64,000 nucleotides of DNA from Chthonomonas sp. UBA1950 (GTDB taxonomy: Bacteria > Armatimonadota > Fimbriimonadia > Fimbriimonadales > Fimbriimonadaceae), in contig DDEQ01000044.1 in NCBI GenBank assembly GCA_002336105.1, positions 120,201 to 184,200 of the forward strand, given 5' to 3'. The translations under genes and the position numbers were made by a program. Numbering within the stretch: the first letter of the stretch is position 1; the number at the start of each line of letters is the position of its first letter. Under the pieces are notes generated by a model. That model was not told the DNA's origin, did no database searches, and worked only from the letters and a program-made list of their open reading frames with translations. This document shows, one piece after another, positions 37,112 to 46,871 of this stretch.

Positions 37112-37136
37112 CGGGAGTGGATCTTCTCCACTCCCG
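37112..37136. terminator. Bidirectional hairpin between convergent genes
   Basis: CGGGAGTGGA at 37112-37121 pairs perfectly with TCCACTCCCG at 37127-37136 around a TCTTC loop, in the 43-bp gap between convergent genes. T runs are absent, so it may act mainly in transcript stability. Confidence 0.65.
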
Positions 37137-37145
37137 TATGAAGAT

Positions 37146-37790
37146 TTACTTTGGGAAGAAGACCCGGAAGTCCTTCGCTTTCTTCCCGCCGCTGTTGCGG
37201 AACAAGATCAAAAGCTTGTTGGGGGTGCCGATGCTTTCCAACTTGTTGGTTGGATCGCCAAACGGAACCGTTGCGGTAAATCCGCCACCCGGAGCGACGT
37301 CATGCAAGAAGTCGGGGAACTTCAGTTGGTTGAAGGAAAGTAGCTGACCATTACTATCGATGAGCTGCAACTTGTCCATGCCTGTAGCGAACGGTGAGAC
37401 GGCTCGTCGCGAAAGATTCCTAAGCTCAATGCGCAGTGCGTACCCTGGGCCACGGCCATACGGGTTGCTTGTCTCTTCGCCCGAAATGACTCGAAGCCGC
37501 CAAACATCGTTTTGAATCCACTCGCCAAGGTCTCCTTCGATTGCATCGACCTGGTTTCGACCGCCGAGCGGCACGAAGCCAACTTCGACCTTGGTTGGAG
37601 TGACATTGACTTGCGCGCCAGCCGCTTTGAGCGCGTCGAGAGAGACGTACGTTTTGCCGCCTTGAGTCACGACTCCGTTAGCCGACGCAACACCATTCAC
37701 GACCAGTGTTTTTCCAGCAACTCCAGCGAGAGCAACAACCGTCAAACCGCCAAGGAAGCCAAAGAAAAGTACTTTTCTTGAAAACATCAA
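37146..37790 (-). CDS. Exported protein with copper-amine-oxidase-N-like stalk domain
   Basis: The 214-residue protein has an N-terminal hydrophobic signal (LFFGFLGGLTVVALAGVAG). Residues 28-70 (LVVNGVASANGVVTQGGKTYVSLDALKAAGAQV) match the small Cu_amine_oxidN1 module that occurs as a cell-surface adaptor in many bacteria. The remaining 130 residues form a beta-rich region with an immunoglobulin-like pattern (RIELRNLSRRAVSPF, PGGGFTATVPFG). No catalytic residues are seen. It is just downstream of the GH43-like gene on the same strand (17 bases), so may be expressed with it. Confidence 0.7.
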   Translation of the reverse strand: MMFSRKVLFFGFLGGLTVVALAGVAGKTLVVNGVASANGVVTQGGKTYVSLDALKAAGAQVNVTPTKVEVGFVPLGGRNQVDAIEGDLGEWIQNDVWRLRVISGEETSNPYGRGPGYALRIELRNLSRRAVSPFATGMDKLQLIDSNGQLLSFNQLKFPDFLHDVAPGGGFTATVPFGDPTNKLESIGTPNKLLILFRNSGGKKAKDFRVFFPK

Positions 37791-37807
37791 TAAATTATAC
37801 GTGGAAC

Positions 37808-38767
37808 CTACTTAATATAAGAAACCTCGCCGGTTTTTACGTCGATTTTCCAAGGCTTAGGTTCGGGCAACCACAGTTTGCCGTCGCCTATTTCGAGTGG
37901 CATCCACAAATATCGCGAGTCGTGCTGGGCTTTTGGTTTCCATTGATCTGCCATGAAAACAACGGTCGTTTTCTTAGTGCCAGATACCTTAAGCATCATC
38001 GTTGACTGTGAGTGGTAGGTCTTAGTTGCTGGAGGTGCGATGTCTTTGAATTCGGTCCAAGGACCTTTAAGCGACGGCGCACATGCGAAGACATTTGGAT
38101 TTGGGTCCCAACCGGTCAGCCAAGAACCAATCGCATAATATTTGTCGCCGTAATGAACCACCGCCCCACCTTCGAGCGGAGCCTTGATGAAAGTTGTCTC
38201 TTCGGCGACATCCATGTAATCGGGGCTCAACTTTCCAATGTGGAAACCGTGGTTAGCTCGATCTTCCCAGATGAGGTAGGCGGTGCCGTCGTCGTCGATG
38301 AACTGTCCGATGTCTCGGCTTTCGGTGTTAAGCGGACGGAATGTTTTGATGAGTTTGTAGTCGCCATCCACCTTGTCTGCAACCGCAACACCGACCCTAG
38401 CCAAACGATAGCGTCCGTCGTCGTAATGCATATACATCACGAACTTGCGTGTCTTCTTGTTGTAAAAAACCTTTGGACGTTCAAGGACCCAATAACCTGG
38501 CACCCCTTCTGGATTAGCCGTGTCGACGACTTGACGGTGAAACTTCCAGTGGGTTAAGTCTGTGCTCGAATAGCATGCGACGTACCGGCGGTCGGGAACA
38601 TTGTCTTCGCTTCGATCTTCGCCAAACCAATAGTAGGTTCTGCCGAGTTTGATCATTCCGCCGCCATGCGCTTGGACATGTTTGCCGAGCTGGTCGAGCC
38701 ATTCTCCGCTAGGGACAATTAGGTCTGCCTTGAGCAGCATGAGGGAAAGCGCGCCAGTCATCAACAT
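37808..38767 (-). CDS. GH43-like exported glycosidase
   Basis: The 319-residue protein starts with a short hydrophobic signal (MTGALSLMLLKADL) followed directly by a five-bladed propeller pattern: QAHGGGMIKLGRTYYWFGED, SSTDLTHWKF, ERPKVFYNKKTRKFVMYMH, SRDIGQFIDDDGTAYLIW. The QAHGGG start in place of the usual catalytic Asp, with ERPK and SRDIG, fits the GH43 subgroup that includes exo-beta-1,3-galactanases (subfamily 24), known to use a Gln-assisted mechanism. The substrate is inference. Confidence 0.8.
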   Translation of the reverse strand: MLMTGALSLMLLKADLIVPSGEWLDQLGKHVQAHGGGMIKLGRTYYWFGEDRSEDNVPDRRYVACYSSTDLTHWKFHRQVVDTANPEGVPGYWVLERPKVFYNKKTRKFVMYMHYDDGRYRLARVGVAVADKVDGDYKLIKTFRPLNTESRDIGQFIDDDGTAYLIWEDRANHGFHIGKLSPDYMDVAEETTFIKAPLEGGAVVHYGDKYYAIGSWLTGWDPNPNVFACAPSLKGPWTEFKDIAPPATKTYHSQSTMMLKVSGTKKTTVVFMADQWKPKAQHDSRYLWMPLEIGDGKLWLPEPKPWKIDVKTGEVSYIK

Positions 38768-39035
38768 GATCGTTTGATATTAAACAATTACGTCTCTTAG
38801 GAGCAACCTGTTCACGATTTTTAGCGGTGATTACGTGACCTGACGAGTGGGCCAGGTTATCTGATAAGTCGAATGCAAATTGATTCGTGAACGCGAATAT
38901 CGTCTTACCTGTAGCAGTGGTTAATACGCATGATAGACAGCCAACATGCCATCAAGTGAGGGGGAGAGCGATTGGCGAAAGCCTGTACACGCCGTTGAGT
39001 GATCCCGCAAAAGACCGCTCAACGGCGTGATTACA
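38768..39035. other. Intergenic region with a strong hairpin at 38988-39029
   Basis: No gene seen. CACGCCGTTGAG at 38988-38999 pairs perfectly with CTCAACGGCGTG at 39018-39029, seven bases after the stop of the broken chemoreceptor, and probably marks the end of its transcript. The promoter of the GH43-like gene should lie near 38770-38900. Confidence 0.6.
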
Positions 39036-40979
39036 TTACGCAGCTACTCGCAGGGATGTGGCGGCGGTTTGCTCAAATTGGAATTTCGAAACAATGATGC
39101 GAAGATCATCGCTCATACGAGCAAGTTCGGTGGCTGCTGCGCCAACTTCCTGAACACTTGCTGTCAATTCTTGTGCGCCTGCAGCGGATTCCTCGCTGAC
39201 AGCGGCAACGCCTTCGATAGCTTCCTGAACTTCACCAGCATCTCCGACCGCCTGTTTGAGTGCGGCGACGTTCGACGTACTGGATTCAGCAACTGTTTGC
39301 ATAACTGCTGAGACCTGCTGGGTTAGTGATGAAACACTCTCGGTTTGCTGTGCAACGATTTGCGCGGCATCAAGAATGTTCTTGAGCGCATCGCCAGCAA
39401 GTTCGGATTTGGCACTGCCCGTTTCGACTTCTTGTGTCGTAATATCGATCGCTGAAACTGTGGCATCGACCGTTGACTTTACTTTGCCAATGAGGTCGGC
39501 AATACGCTTAGTCGAACCGCTTGATTCTTCAGCTAGTTTTCGAACCTCTTCAGCAACGACTGCGAACCCGCGTCCATGCTCGCCCGCACGAGCCGCTTCA
39601 ATAGCCGCGTTGAGCGCAAGAAGGTTTGTTTGTTCTGCGATCTGTTCGATAACAGATACGATCGCTCCGATCTCTTGTCCCATGCTGTTGAGTTGTTGAA
39701 CTTGGGCGGCGGAGGTTGTGACTTGCTCTTTAACGCGGTGCATTGCCATCACGGTGTCCTTAACTGCACCGTTACCGGCTAATGCAGCCGATTCCATAGA
39801 ATGCGCTTTTGCTGTGACTGCTTCTACTTCTGCTGCTGCGCTAGAAAGTAAGTCAGTTGCATCGTTCAACATCGTGCCCTGCTTGTCACTGCCTTCACCA
39901 ACTGAATGGACGAGTCCGACAAGCGTTTGCATCGTCGAAGCCGCGTTCGTTGAATCCGTAGCGAGGTGTTGGCTACCGTCAGCAATCTGGTTTGCGGCCG
40001 CACCACTCTATTCTGAAGTGGCTGCAAGAGTTTGGCTGGCGCGCGAAAGTTCATCAGCATTTGCTGACAACTTCGAAACCACTGTTGTCAGGGATGTTCG
40101 TGCTTCGGTGTAGACGGCAATCGATTCCTGGACACCGTTGAGCGCATGGTTGAAAGACTGAGCCATTTGACCGAGCTCATCTTTCGTATTCAGGTCCACT
40201 TGCTGGGTCGTCGCTTGGACAGCAAAACGAAGGTCGCCGTCTGCAAGTTTACGTAATCCCTCTTGAAGGTTATTGATGCAATTAGTACTCATTTCACTGA
40301 GGCTAAAGCTCACTTTCGTCAATGCTGAGATGATAATTCTGGTAATATAGAAGGCTGACAGTACACCAAGTGCGAGTGCGGCTAAAGTAGCGAGAAGTAT
40401 CGCTGACTTTGCGCTTGCCGAGATCTGATTCGCTTCCTTGACGGCTATATTCTGAAGTTTCTCGTTGTAGGCGCTCATTTCTAGTAGCGCGGGAGATAAT
40501 TTTTCGTTGAAAACGGTCGACGTCGTTCGGTCAAGGAACTGGACCGCCTCCTTGTCGCCAGCAACAATTTTCGCCTTTGCTGCATCGGTTTCTTGGAGAT
40601 ATTCCTTCCAATCAGTTTTTAGGTCTTCGTAATTCTTTTTATCTTGTTCATCTGAGATGAGCTTGTCTTAGCTTTCAATTGCCTTAGATGCTTCCGCTTC
40701 TTTTTCAGCCCAAAGCGACAGAACTTTGTTTCTCTGATCATCATTTTTGGCGATGGCCGCGCGATAAGTCAGCGTCCTCTGCCAACGTGCAGCGGATTCA
40801 ATCTTAGCAATAGTTAGGATGCTCGGCACAGTGTTCGTGGTGATCGACTGCATTTACGACGTGAGGCTTGATAACCCCTTAGCACCGAATACGGCGACGA
40901 AAATAGTGAGCAGTAGGCAAGTCGCAAAGCCGACGCCTAGCTTCTTGGCGAGTCTGAGATTTCCGAACCAGGTTTTCAT
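39036..40979 (-). pseudogene. Chemoreceptor gene with three in-frame nonsense codons
   Basis: From ATG 40979 (MKTWFGNLRLAKKLGVGF) a single uninterrupted frame of 648 codons encodes a complete chemoreceptor: membrane helix, periplasmic helical sensor, second membrane helix (near 40330-40400), HAMP region, and the signalling domain with AEQTNLLALNAAIEAARAGE. Three stops lie in frame: TAA at 40856-40854, TAA at 40670-40668 and TAG at 40010-40008. The last replaces Gln in the common ATSEQSGAA context. There is no frameshift, and the protein sequence is otherwise well conserved, ending SLRVAA. As written it cannot give a full-length receptor; it is recently inactivated or the sequence has errors. 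Confidence 0.85.
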
Positions 40980-41597
40980 TTTGGGTCCTGTCTAGCCAAG
41001 CAGGAACCACTTAGCCTTCAACTTAAATAGTTGGAATTGAAAAGTTACGAGCTAGATCGCATCAAGATGCAACTCTGATATTGCTCACTCTAGAGCAATA
41101 TCAGAGTTGCAAAGATTGCAATAGAGGCTATTGGCTTGTTTGCTTGCAGGTTTTGACCCTGGTGTAGGGTTTGTTCGTCTAGCTCAGCATGAGATTCATG
41201 CATAGGAGAGAGTGTCAGGATATTTGTATCATATAACGATACACATTGCTCGTTTCTGAAGTATTTGAGATCGACGCTTCACCATAGGTTGCTCTCCTGA
41301 TCTTTGCCGGATCACGATTAGAGTCCGCAGGATTTGATAGCGATCCACTATTTGAGGTCGTTCGAGGAACATGTCTGGTACGAACTTGATCGACGAATGC
41401 CGCCCGTTTCGCCCTTGCTGATTTGACCGCAATACCGGGCGAAAGGGCCCGTTTGTCCTTATAAACCACCTCACCCAACCCTTGTTAAGACTCCCGTTCG
41501 GTGATCACCTCAAAGGTATTCTGAAATCTCTGGCAGGGGTTTGCTGTTCAGCCCAATCGGACCGACCCCGCCACCTTTGGAGGCGATAAAAAACAAT
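40980..41597. other. Long intergenic region upstream of ppdK with inverted repeats
   Basis: No convincing gene in 618 bases; minus-strand frames of 80-90 codons at 41215-41478 have no family features. It holds the perfect 18-bp inverted repeat at 41070-41111 and a weaker one (TGTATC 41225-41230 with GATACA 41238-41243). It should contain the promoters of both the broken chemoreceptor and ppdK. Confidence 0.5.
41070..41111. repeat. Perfect 18-bp inverted repeat
   Basis: GCAACTCTGATATTGCTC at 41070-41087 and GAGCAATATCAGAGTTGC at 41094-41111 are exact reverse complements around ACTCTA. It lies about 90 bases upstream of the broken chemoreceptor start and 490 bases upstream of ppdK. It could be an operator, a transcript hairpin or the trace of a small element. 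Confidence 0.85.
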
Positions 41598-44258
41598 ATG
41601 AGTAACAAGCGCGTTTACCTTTTCCGCGAGGGTGACAAGAGCATGCGCGACCTACTCGGCGGTAAAGGTGCCAACCTCGCCGAGATGACCAACATCGGTC
41701 TGCCGGTCCCCCCTGGATTCACCATTACTACTGAGGTCTGCACGGAATACTACACATCCGGAAAGCAGTTGCCAAACGGCCTGATCGACGAGATCAAAGC
41801 TTGCCTGGCGGATGTCGAGAAGCAACTCGGCAAGACCCTCGGTGACAAGAACAACCCGCTTCTTCTTTCGGTCCGATCGGGCGCAAAGTTCTCCATGCCC
41901 GGCATGATGGACACAGTTCTCAACCTCGGCTTGAACGATGAAGTTGCTTCGGCGCTCATCGCCTCGGGTGCTGATGCTCGCTTCGTCTATGACAGCTACC
42001 GCCGCTTGATCATGATGCTCACAGACGTTGCTTACAGCGAAGGCAATCACGCCATCAGCAAGCACGGTTTCGAGCACCTGTTCCGCGAACTGAAAGCCAA
42101 GCTTGGCGTCAGCGGTGACCTTGAAGTCGGCGCAGACAGCCTGAAAGAGCTTTGCGAGCAGTACAAGGTTCACCTTAAGAAAGAAGCCGGCATCGATTTC
42201 CCACAAGATCCAATCGAGCAGCTTAAGGCTTCGGTTGAAGCGGTCTTCCGCAGCTGGAACAACGAGCGCGCGATCATTTATCGACGCCGCGAGAAGATCG
42301 ACGACAGCATTGGAACGGCTGTTAACGTTCAGGCGATGGTCTTTGGAAACATGGGCGACGACTGCGGTACGGGTGTTGCATTCACGCGAAACCCAAGCAC
42401 AGGCGAGAACCATGTCTTCGGCGAGTACCTGATGAACGCACAAGGCGAAGACGTTGTTGCTGGTGTTCGAACGCCATCAACCGTTGATGAGCTTGAGAAA
42501 GCTAACCCAGCGATCTATAAGGAATTTGTTGAGACTTGCGAACTTCTTGAGAAGCACTACAAGGATATGCAGGACATCGAGTTCACCATCGAGTCAGGCA
42601 AGTTCTTCATCCTTCAGTGCCGCGCCGGAAAGCGAACCGGTCCTGCAGCTATCAAGATTGCTGTTGACCATGTGAAAGAAGGCCTTATCACCAAGGAAGA
42701 GGCAATTGCTCGCGTAAGCCCAGACCTGCTCAACCAGTGCTTGCTCCCTGTCATCAAGCCAGGCGCAAAGTACAACGTGCTCGCACGCGGTCTACCAGCT
42801 GGCCCAGGAGCTGCAACCGGTATCGCAGTCTTCGATGCAAAGAAGGCGGTCGAACTCGGTAAAGGCGGAAAGGGACAGAAAGTTATCCTCGTCCGCGCAG
42901 ACACCAGCCCAGACGACCTCGGTGGCATGCTTGCCGCTCAGGGTGTTCTTACTGAGCGCGGTGGCATGACCTCTCACGCAGCACTTGTTGCTCGTGGATT
43001 TGGTATCCCAACCGTTGCTGGTTGTTCCGATGCTAAGGTCGGTTCGAGCAGTTTCAAAGTTGGCGACAAAGAGATCAAAGAAGGCGACTGGATTTCGCTC
43101 AACGGTACCGCCGGCGAAGTCATCGAAGGCGAAGTTCCTGTCGAAGACAGCAAGCTAACTGGCGACTTCGGCGAGTTCATGGGTTGGGCAGACGAGATTC
43201 GAACCCTTAAGGTCCGAACCAACGCTGACACCCCTGCCGATACGCAGAAGGCTATCGACCTTGGCGCAGAAGGCATCGGTCTTACCCGAACAGAGCACAT
43301 GTTCTTTGAGGGTGAGAGACGACCAATCGTCGTTTCGATGATTCTCGACATCGACAACCCAGAGGCTCGAAAGACTGGTCTTTCCAAGCTACTTGAGTTC
43401 CAGAGAGAAGACTTCATCGGTATCTTCAAGGCTCTTGATGGCCGACCTCTCACAGTCCGCCTCATCGACCCACCTCTCCACGAGTTCCTTCCTTCACTCG
43501 AAGAGACCATCGAGAAGGTCGCCACACTCAAGGCTACCGGTAAGGATGCAACCGAAGCAGAAGCCATGCTCGACAAGGTTTCGTCTATGCACGAAATCAA
43601 CCCGATGATGGGCCTTCGCGGTTGCCGACTCAGCATCGTCTATCCTGAGATCGTCGAAATGCAGACTCGAGCCATCCTCGAGGGTGCAGCTTCGGTTATC
43701 AAGTCAGGCGGAAAGGCACTTCCTGAGATCATGATTCCTCTCGTCGGCCACGTCAACGAGTTGAAGACGGTCAAGGCTGCTCTTGAAGCAACCGCTAAGA
43801 AGGTTGTCGAAGAGCAGGGTGTTGAGATTCCTTACAGCTTCGGAACGATGATCGAAATCCCACGCGGTGCCCTCACCGCCGACGAGATCGCAGTCGAAGC
43901 CGAGTTCTTCAGCTTTGGAACGAACGACCTCACGCAGATGACCTTCGGCTTCTCGCGAGACGACTCAGACAAGTTCCTGAAGCCGTATGTCGCGCAGAAA
44001 ATCCTTCCAGGCGACCCATTCGAGAGCATCGACCAGACCGGCGTTGGCCAGCTGATGCAGATTGCAATCGAAAAGGCGAAGAAGGTTCGACCGAACATCA
44101 AGCTCGGTATCTGCGGTGAGCACGGTGGAGACCCAGACTCAGTTAAGTTCTGCCACAAGATTGGCCTGAACTACGTGAGCTGTTCACCATTCCGTGTTCC
44201 AATCGCTCGACTTGCCGCCGCTCAAGCCGCTCTCGGTAAAGGCGTTAGCGACAAGTAA
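41598..44258 (+). CDS. ppdK: Pyruvate, phosphate dikinase
   Basis: PpdK interconverts pyruvate, ATP and phosphate with PEP, AMP and pyrophosphate, linking glycolysis and gluconeogenesis. The ATG at 41598 gives MSNKRVYLFREGD, the normal family start, and about 886 residues. Domains in order: ATP-grasp nucleotide-binding (LLGGKGANLAEM, SVRSGAKFSMPGMMDTVLNLG), central swivelling domain with phospho-His in GGMTSHAALVARG near residue 457, and the C-terminal PEP/pyruvate barrel with GLTRTEHMFF, GLRGCRLSI and the active-site Cys in GICGEHGGD near residue 838. GGAGG lies about 15 bases upstream of the ATG, which is a wide spacing. A terminator follows. Codon use looks like that of a highly expressed gene. 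Confidence 0.97.
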   Translation: MSNKRVYLFREGDKSMRDLLGGKGANLAEMTNIGLPVPPGFTITTEVCTEYYTSGKQLPNGLIDEIKACLADVEKQLGKTLGDKNNPLLLSVRSGAKFSMPGMMDTVLNLGLNDEVASALIASGADARFVYDSYRRLIMMLTDVAYSEGNHAISKHGFEHLFRELKAKLGVSGDLEVGADSLKELCEQYKVHLKKEAGIDFPQDPIEQLKASVEAVFRSWNNERAIIYRRREKIDDSIGTAVNVQAMVFGNMGDDCGTGVAFTRNPSTGENHVFGEYLMNAQGEDVVAGVRTPSTVDELEKANPAIYKEFVETCELLEKHYKDMQDIEFTIESGKFFILQCRAGKRTGPAAIKIAVDHVKEGLITKEEAIARVSPDLLNQCLLPVIKPGAKYNVLARGLPAGPGAATGIAVFDAKKAVELGKGGKGQKVILVRADTSPDDLGGMLAAQGVLTERGGMTSHAALVARGFGIPTVAGCSDAKVGSSSFKVGDKEIKEGDWISLNGTAGEVIEGEVPVEDSKLTGDFGEFMGWADEIRTLKVRTNADTPADTQKAIDLGAEGIGLTRTEHMFFEGERRPIVVSMILDIDNPEARKTGLSKLLEFQREDFIGIFKALDGRPLTVRLIDPPLHEFLPSLEETIEKVATLKATGKDATEAEAMLDKVSSMHEINPMMGLRGCRLSIVYPEIVEMQTRAILEGAASVIKSGGKALPEIMIPLVGHVNELKTVKAALEATAKKVVEEQGVEIPYSFGTMIEIPRGALTADEIAVEAEFFSFGTNDLTQMTFGFSRDDSDKFLKPYVAQKILPGDPFESIDQTGVGQLMQIAIEKAKKVRPNIKLGICGEHGGDPDSVKFCHKIGLNYVSCSPFRVPIARLAAAQAALGKGVSDK

Positions 44259-44271
44259 GCTAGGAAAGATA

Positions 44272-44336
44272 GTTTGCCCTTCGGGGCAAACAAAAACCAG
44301 CCACTGGAGCATATTCCTTGGCTGGTTTCTTTTTTT
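44272..44336 (+). terminator. Double hairpin terminator after ppdK
   Basis: A UUCG-loop hairpin (GTTTGCCC 44272-44279, GGGCAAAC 44284-44291) is followed by a second stem (AACCAGCCA 44295-44303, TGGCTGGTT 44319-44327) and a T run to 44336. The second is a classical intrinsic terminator. Confidence 0.9.
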
Positions 44337-44536
44337 GGAGTTTTGCGAGCGCCCAAAACCTAACCGAACTGGCCAAGTCTGGGTGACCTCAGATCGCCAT
44401 GCAACTGGGAGTTCAGGATATCAACGGATTGATTGTCGAGAAAGCCAATGCATCTTTGGCAATAATACGTCAGCAACAGTAACATAGAGCTAGACAGTCA
44501 GACGTAATCCTTGTAAAGTAAAAGCATTTACTAGAT

Positions 44537-45553
44537 ATGAAGACCCTGTGCTGCGTTTTTCTAGGAGTTGCCGGACTGTCGGCGTTGTCATCGGCTCAAA
44601 TGACAACAAAGCAAGCCGAATCCTATCTCAGCGGATTCTCAGGCGCACTACCTGTGTTGCGCACCTCCATGATTCGGGCGCTAACCGCAAGTGACCAAAC
44701 CCTAATACGCGCGCTAAAAGAGCCCAAAAGCGATGAAGGTTTGGCGGCAGCAATCGAAGCAGGTCGTCGTCACAAATCCGTGTTGTTGAGCGCGATGGCG
44801 GAAGGTTTACCAAAATGCGACTATGCCTCAGGTGTGACCATCGTCAAAACGCTTGCTAAGTACAGATTTGGAATGAAGCAAATCGAACATGCAGCCTTGT
44901 CGCATCCAATCCCAGTGGTCCGATGGCAGGCGGCGGTCCAAGCGTCAAATTGGGGATACAAGCCAGGACGAATTACCCTATCCGACGCTGTCAAGCATGT
45001 TTATGAACCCGCGGTTAATGCGTTAGCTCTGGTAGGAACTCAAAAAGAATGGCCAGCGCTTCGGCGGTATATCCAGATGCTACATCAAGGGCCACCACCT
45101 AAAAAGAATGAGTTCAATATGAACTTGTATTGCGCCAGAAAAGCGGAGTGTGTTTTGGCCAAACTAAAAGAACCGCAAGCCATCAAGCAGGTTAGAATCT
45201 GGGCCACCTCAAACAGTGATTTTCATCTTCAAACTGATGCCGTATTGGCATTAGGTAAGGCTGGCGTCCAATCTGACACGCCTATACTCGTTGAGCTATT
45301 GAACGACAAGCACATGAATGTCCGGTTTGCTGCAGCAGAGGCTTTAGGGCAGAGGTTTGAAAGGTCTACAGTGGCGAATCTTAAGCGAGCAAGTCTTCAT
45401 GCTTCCTCAGATTCTGCAAACGGAAAGGCGAGTGATGCCATGGGGCGGCAGTACATGGCCTATGTTGCGGATGAACTTTCGAGCAACCGAAAACCACTCA
45501 CTCAGCGCGAGTGGAATTTAACGCTTCGCCCCAATTATCTGACATCAAGATAG
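44537..45553 (+). CDS. Exported HEAT-repeat-like protein
   Basis: The 338-residue protein starts with a signal peptide (CCVFLGVAGLSALSSAQ). The rest is all-helical with repeated pairs typical of HEAT or PBS-lyase repeats: HPIPVVRWQAAVQASNWG near residue 130, HLQTDAVLALGKAGVQSDTPILVELL and KHMNVRFAAAEALGQRF near residues 230-275. Such exported repeat proteins are protein-binding scaffolds; the partner is unknown. It is a single gene behind the ppdK terminator. Confidence 0.75.
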   Translation: MKTLCCVFLGVAGLSALSSAQMTTKQAESYLSGFSGALPVLRTSMIRALTASDQTLIRALKEPKSDEGLAAAIEAGRRHKSVLLSAMAEGLPKCDYASGVTIVKTLAKYRFGMKQIEHAALSHPIPVVRWQAAVQASNWGYKPGRITLSDAVKHVYEPAVNALALVGTQKEWPALRRYIQMLHQGPPPKKNEFNMNLYCARKAECVLAKLKEPQAIKQVRIWATSNSDFHLQTDAVLALGKAGVQSDTPILVELLNDKHMNVRFAAAEALGQRFERSTVANLKRASLHASSDSANGKASDAMGRQYMAYVADELSSNRKPLTQREWNLTLRPNYLTSR

Positions 45554-45637
45554 GGGCGTCTTGATTTGAATGTCAGAATGTCGCGAATCTCGTCTGATTC
45601 GATTCAGGTTCAAATTGCTCTGGTAGGCTAAGCCTAG

Positions 45638-46456
45638 ATGCTTGGTTCGCTCGCTTTCCTTTGCGTTTCTGTTCAGTCTTCGGTGCCTTTGGACATCATG
45701 ACGTTCAACATTCGGTATGGCACTGCCGACGATGGTGAAAATCGGTGGCAGGTCAGACGCGAACGTACTGTATCAGCACTTCAAAAGCGGAAGCCTCAAC
45801 TCATCGGTTTGCAAGAGGTCCTTTCGGGACAGTTAAGCGATCTTCAAAAAGGCCTGAAGGGATATCAGTACGTCGGAGTTGGAAGAGAAGACGGTAAGCA
45901 GGGCGGTGAGTTCTCAGCAATTCTGTTCGATTCAAGTCGGTTGCAACTGCTCAAATCAGACACGTTTTGGCTTTCCGATACTCCAAATGTGCCCGGTTCA
46001 AAACATTGGGGTAACAACAATGTTCGAATCTGCACCTGGGCTTATTTTTACGATAAGGCCTCTGGATCTTACTTCTATCATTTCAATACTCACCTCGATC
46101 ATCAAGTTCAAGCAGCTCGAGAAAGAGGGATAGCTTTGATTCTTGATCGAATCAAAGCACGTGCTACTCAAGATCCTATCTTGTTTACCGGAGATTTCAA
46201 TGCCGATGAAAGCAATTCAATTCAGGGGCAAATTAGGGATGCCGGTTATCTCGATAGTTTTAGACTGATACATCCAGATCAGAAAAACGTTTGCACCTTT
46301 AATGGTTGGCAGAGCGATCCCGTGGGTGGAAAGATCGACTATGTGTTTGTTTCGCCCTCGGTAAAGGTTTTATCTTCAGAAATTATCTTCGACAAAGTTA
46401 AAGGCTTTTGGATATCGGATCATATGCCAGTCTTCGCCAGAGTCGAAATGCGCTAG
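45638..46456 (+). CDS. Exported endonuclease/exonuclease/phosphatase-fold hydrolase
   Basis: The 272-residue protein has a brief hydrophobic N-terminus and the full EEP active-site set: TFNIRYG with the Asn, LQEV with the metal Glu near residue 55, FNTHLDH near residue 150 with the catalytic His, TGDFNADES near residue 188, KIDYVFVS near residue 230 and the final SDHMPV with the catalytic Asp-His. Secreted members of this kind hydrolyse phosphodiesters of lipids, nucleic acids or unknown metabolites; substrate open. It is 5 bases from the convergent small gene. Confidence 0.85.
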   Translation: MLGSLAFLCVSVQSSVPLDIMTFNIRYGTADDGENRWQVRRERTVSALQKRKPQLIGLQEVLSGQLSDLQKGLKGYQYVGVGREDGKQGGEFSAILFDSSRLQLLKSDTFWLSDTPNVPGSKHWGNNNVRICTWAYFYDKASGSYFYHFNTHLDHQVQAARERGIALILDRIKARATQDPILFTGDFNADESNSIQGQIRDAGYLDSFRLIHPDQKNVCTFNGWQSDPVGGKIDYVFVSPSVKVLSSEIIFDKVKGFWISDHMPVFARVEMR

Positions 46457-46461
46457 ATGTC

Positions 46462-46719
46462 CTATATGGCTTTCTGAAGGATACGGTCGATTTTATCAAT
46501 CGTTGGGCTTAGGCTTTCGATCTTCTTGAATGGTTGTAAAAAGTAAACGAGAAGGCTAACGAGGATGGTGGCACCAATCACGCCACCTAATCCTGCCAAG
46601 ATGCCGTTTCGTAAACTGACAATCGAACTTCTTTGTTGAATGCGAGTTTCTCTCAACTCTTCTGTTAAGGCTTGTACTGCTTTCAGAAGTTCTGTTTGGT
46701 GCGGATCAATCATAGTCAC
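46462..46719 (-). CDS. Small membrane protein with flanking helices
   Basis: The 85-residue protein has a polar, helical N-terminus rich in Gln, Glu and Arg (residues 5-32, coiled-coil-like), one transmembrane segment (ILAGLGGVIGATILVSLLVYF, about residues 38-58) and a short helical tail. No family recognised. The layout recalls small phage holin-like or chemoreceptor-associated proteins but no context supports either. Confidence 0.55.
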   Translation of the reverse strand: MTMIDPHQTELLKAVQALTEELRETRIQQRSSIVSLRNGILAGLGGVIGATILVSLLVYFLQPFKKIESLSPTIDKIDRILQKAI

Positions 46720-46871
46720 ATGTTATCTAGACGTTGTCACGTTTAGTCGGTTTCTTTCCATGAGGCAATGAACCTATCTATCCGTGCTCATTCATGTGAA
46801 TTAGTCGCACTTGGAATCAAATTTGACGCCCGACAATAGACGGCATGAACCGATATCGTTAAACTGAGATC

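Noticed and set aside
39036..40979. Alternative genetic code (TAA/TAG read as Gln) to explain the broken chemoreceptor
   Set aside because: Many other genes in the window end cleanly at TAA or TAG at family-typical lengths, for example hsp20, lon, dnaG and thyX, so general reassignment does not fit.
43190..43210. GATTCGAACC string resembling a tRNA T-loop
   Set aside because: It lies inside ppdK in frame, and no acceptor or anticodon stems surround it.
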